A program made the translations under genes and the position numbers. The notes beneath the pieces were generated by a model. It saw only the letters and a program-made list of their open reading frames with translations, had not been told where the DNA came from and searched no databases. Positions 14,263-14,388 of a stretch of DNA of 14,388 nt are shown piece after piece (position 1 is the stretch's first letter; each line of letters opens with the position of its first letter). This DNA is from Galactobacter sp. Its GTDB lineage: Bacteria > Actinomycetota > Actinomycetes > Actinomycetales > Micrococcaceae. The DNA lies in assembly GCF_022712295.1 (NCBI RefSeq), contig NZ_JALAGT010000122.1, positions 1 to 14,388 of the forward strand. The letters run 5' to 3'.

Positions 14263-14291
14263 TTGACCTGCAATATCCACCTTACTTGATT
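14263..14291 (+). promoter_or_regulatory. Possible outward promoter near the right edge
   Basis: TTGACC (14263-14268) is close to a consensus -35 box. A 17-base spacer leads to TTGATT, a poor -10 box, in an AT-rich patch. CTTAC (14281-14285) and GTAAG (14294-14298) form a small inverted repeat over this position and could be a regulator site. Any gene driven from here would lie outside the window. Confidence 0.3.
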
Positions 14292-14388
14292 AGGTAAGAA
14301 CTGTCTAGCGTTACGTTGTTCGCCCTCTCGGGTTGACGCTGAAGGCCCGTCTCACACCATGCAAGTCGCCCGTGGCGCGCCCCCCCCC

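Larger units (their letters stand above)
13867..14388. other. Right-edge region with no recognisable gene
   Basis: The stretch has stop codons in all frames or only short ORFs of biased, low-complexity composition, none resembling a known protein. It holds the strong hairpin at 13967-14003, three nearby copies of CAGGAG (about 13911-13947) without a following start codon, and an AT-richer segment from about 14240 to 14310. The last eight bases are all C, possibly an end artefact. It may be the upstream region of a gene lying beyond the right edge. Confidence 0.55.

Overview
The window looks like a piece of a high-GC Gram-positive chromosome (Actinobacteria). Reasons: strong GC bias in all genes, frequent GTG starts, GC-rich Shine-Dalgarno sites, and proteins of the type seen in Arthrobacter-like soil Micrococcales, notably an AGAO-type copper amine oxidase. 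The genus is inference only. The first ~150 bases and the last ~10 bases contain unusual homopolymer runs and may be poor-quality contig ends.

Layout, left to right. (1) 161-1582, minus: aromatic-acid type MHS/MFS transporter, with its own promoter and an operator-like palindrome. (2) 1761-5051, minus: APC amine/amino-acid permease, a FeaR-like AraC regulator and a TetR regulator. (3) 5241-7644, plus: a copper/TPQ amine oxidase overlapped by a small His-rich membrane protein gene, divergent from the TetR gene. The shared 189-base gap holds a 16-base palindrome lying over a plausible amine-oxidase promoter. (4) 7696-10290, minus: a MobA-type flavin monooxygenase followed after 3 bases by an IclR regulator. 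(5) 10700-13772, minus: a tightly coupled three-gene operon encoding a FAH-RraA fusion, an HpaH-type hydratase and an HpaI-type aldolase, ending in a good intrinsic terminator. (6) 13773-14388: an operator inside a long inverted repeat, a strong hairpin, and no recognisable gene.

Taken together this is a catabolic island for aromatic amines and aromatic acids. The permease and amine oxidase would import and deaminate amines such as tyramine, phenylethylamine or dopamine to aldehydes. The MHS transporter and monooxygenase would import and hydroxylate a phenolic acid to a catechol. FAH-RraA, hydratase and aldolase would finish a meta-cleavage pathway of the homoprotocatechuate (Hpa) type, giving pyruvate and a semialdehyde. 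The aldehyde dehydrogenase, ring-cleavage dioxygenase, semialdehyde dehydrogenase and isomerase needed for a full route are not in the window.

The most interesting signals are: an identical 10-base palindrome (TCGTATACGA) found only in front of the three acid-catabolism units, which defines a probable local regulon; a 12-base perfect inverted repeat wrapped around one of these sites; the FAH-RraA fusion standing where a two-domain HpaG would be expected; and the Cys/His-rich tail of the amine oxidase next to a His-rich membrane protein, which suggests copper handling.
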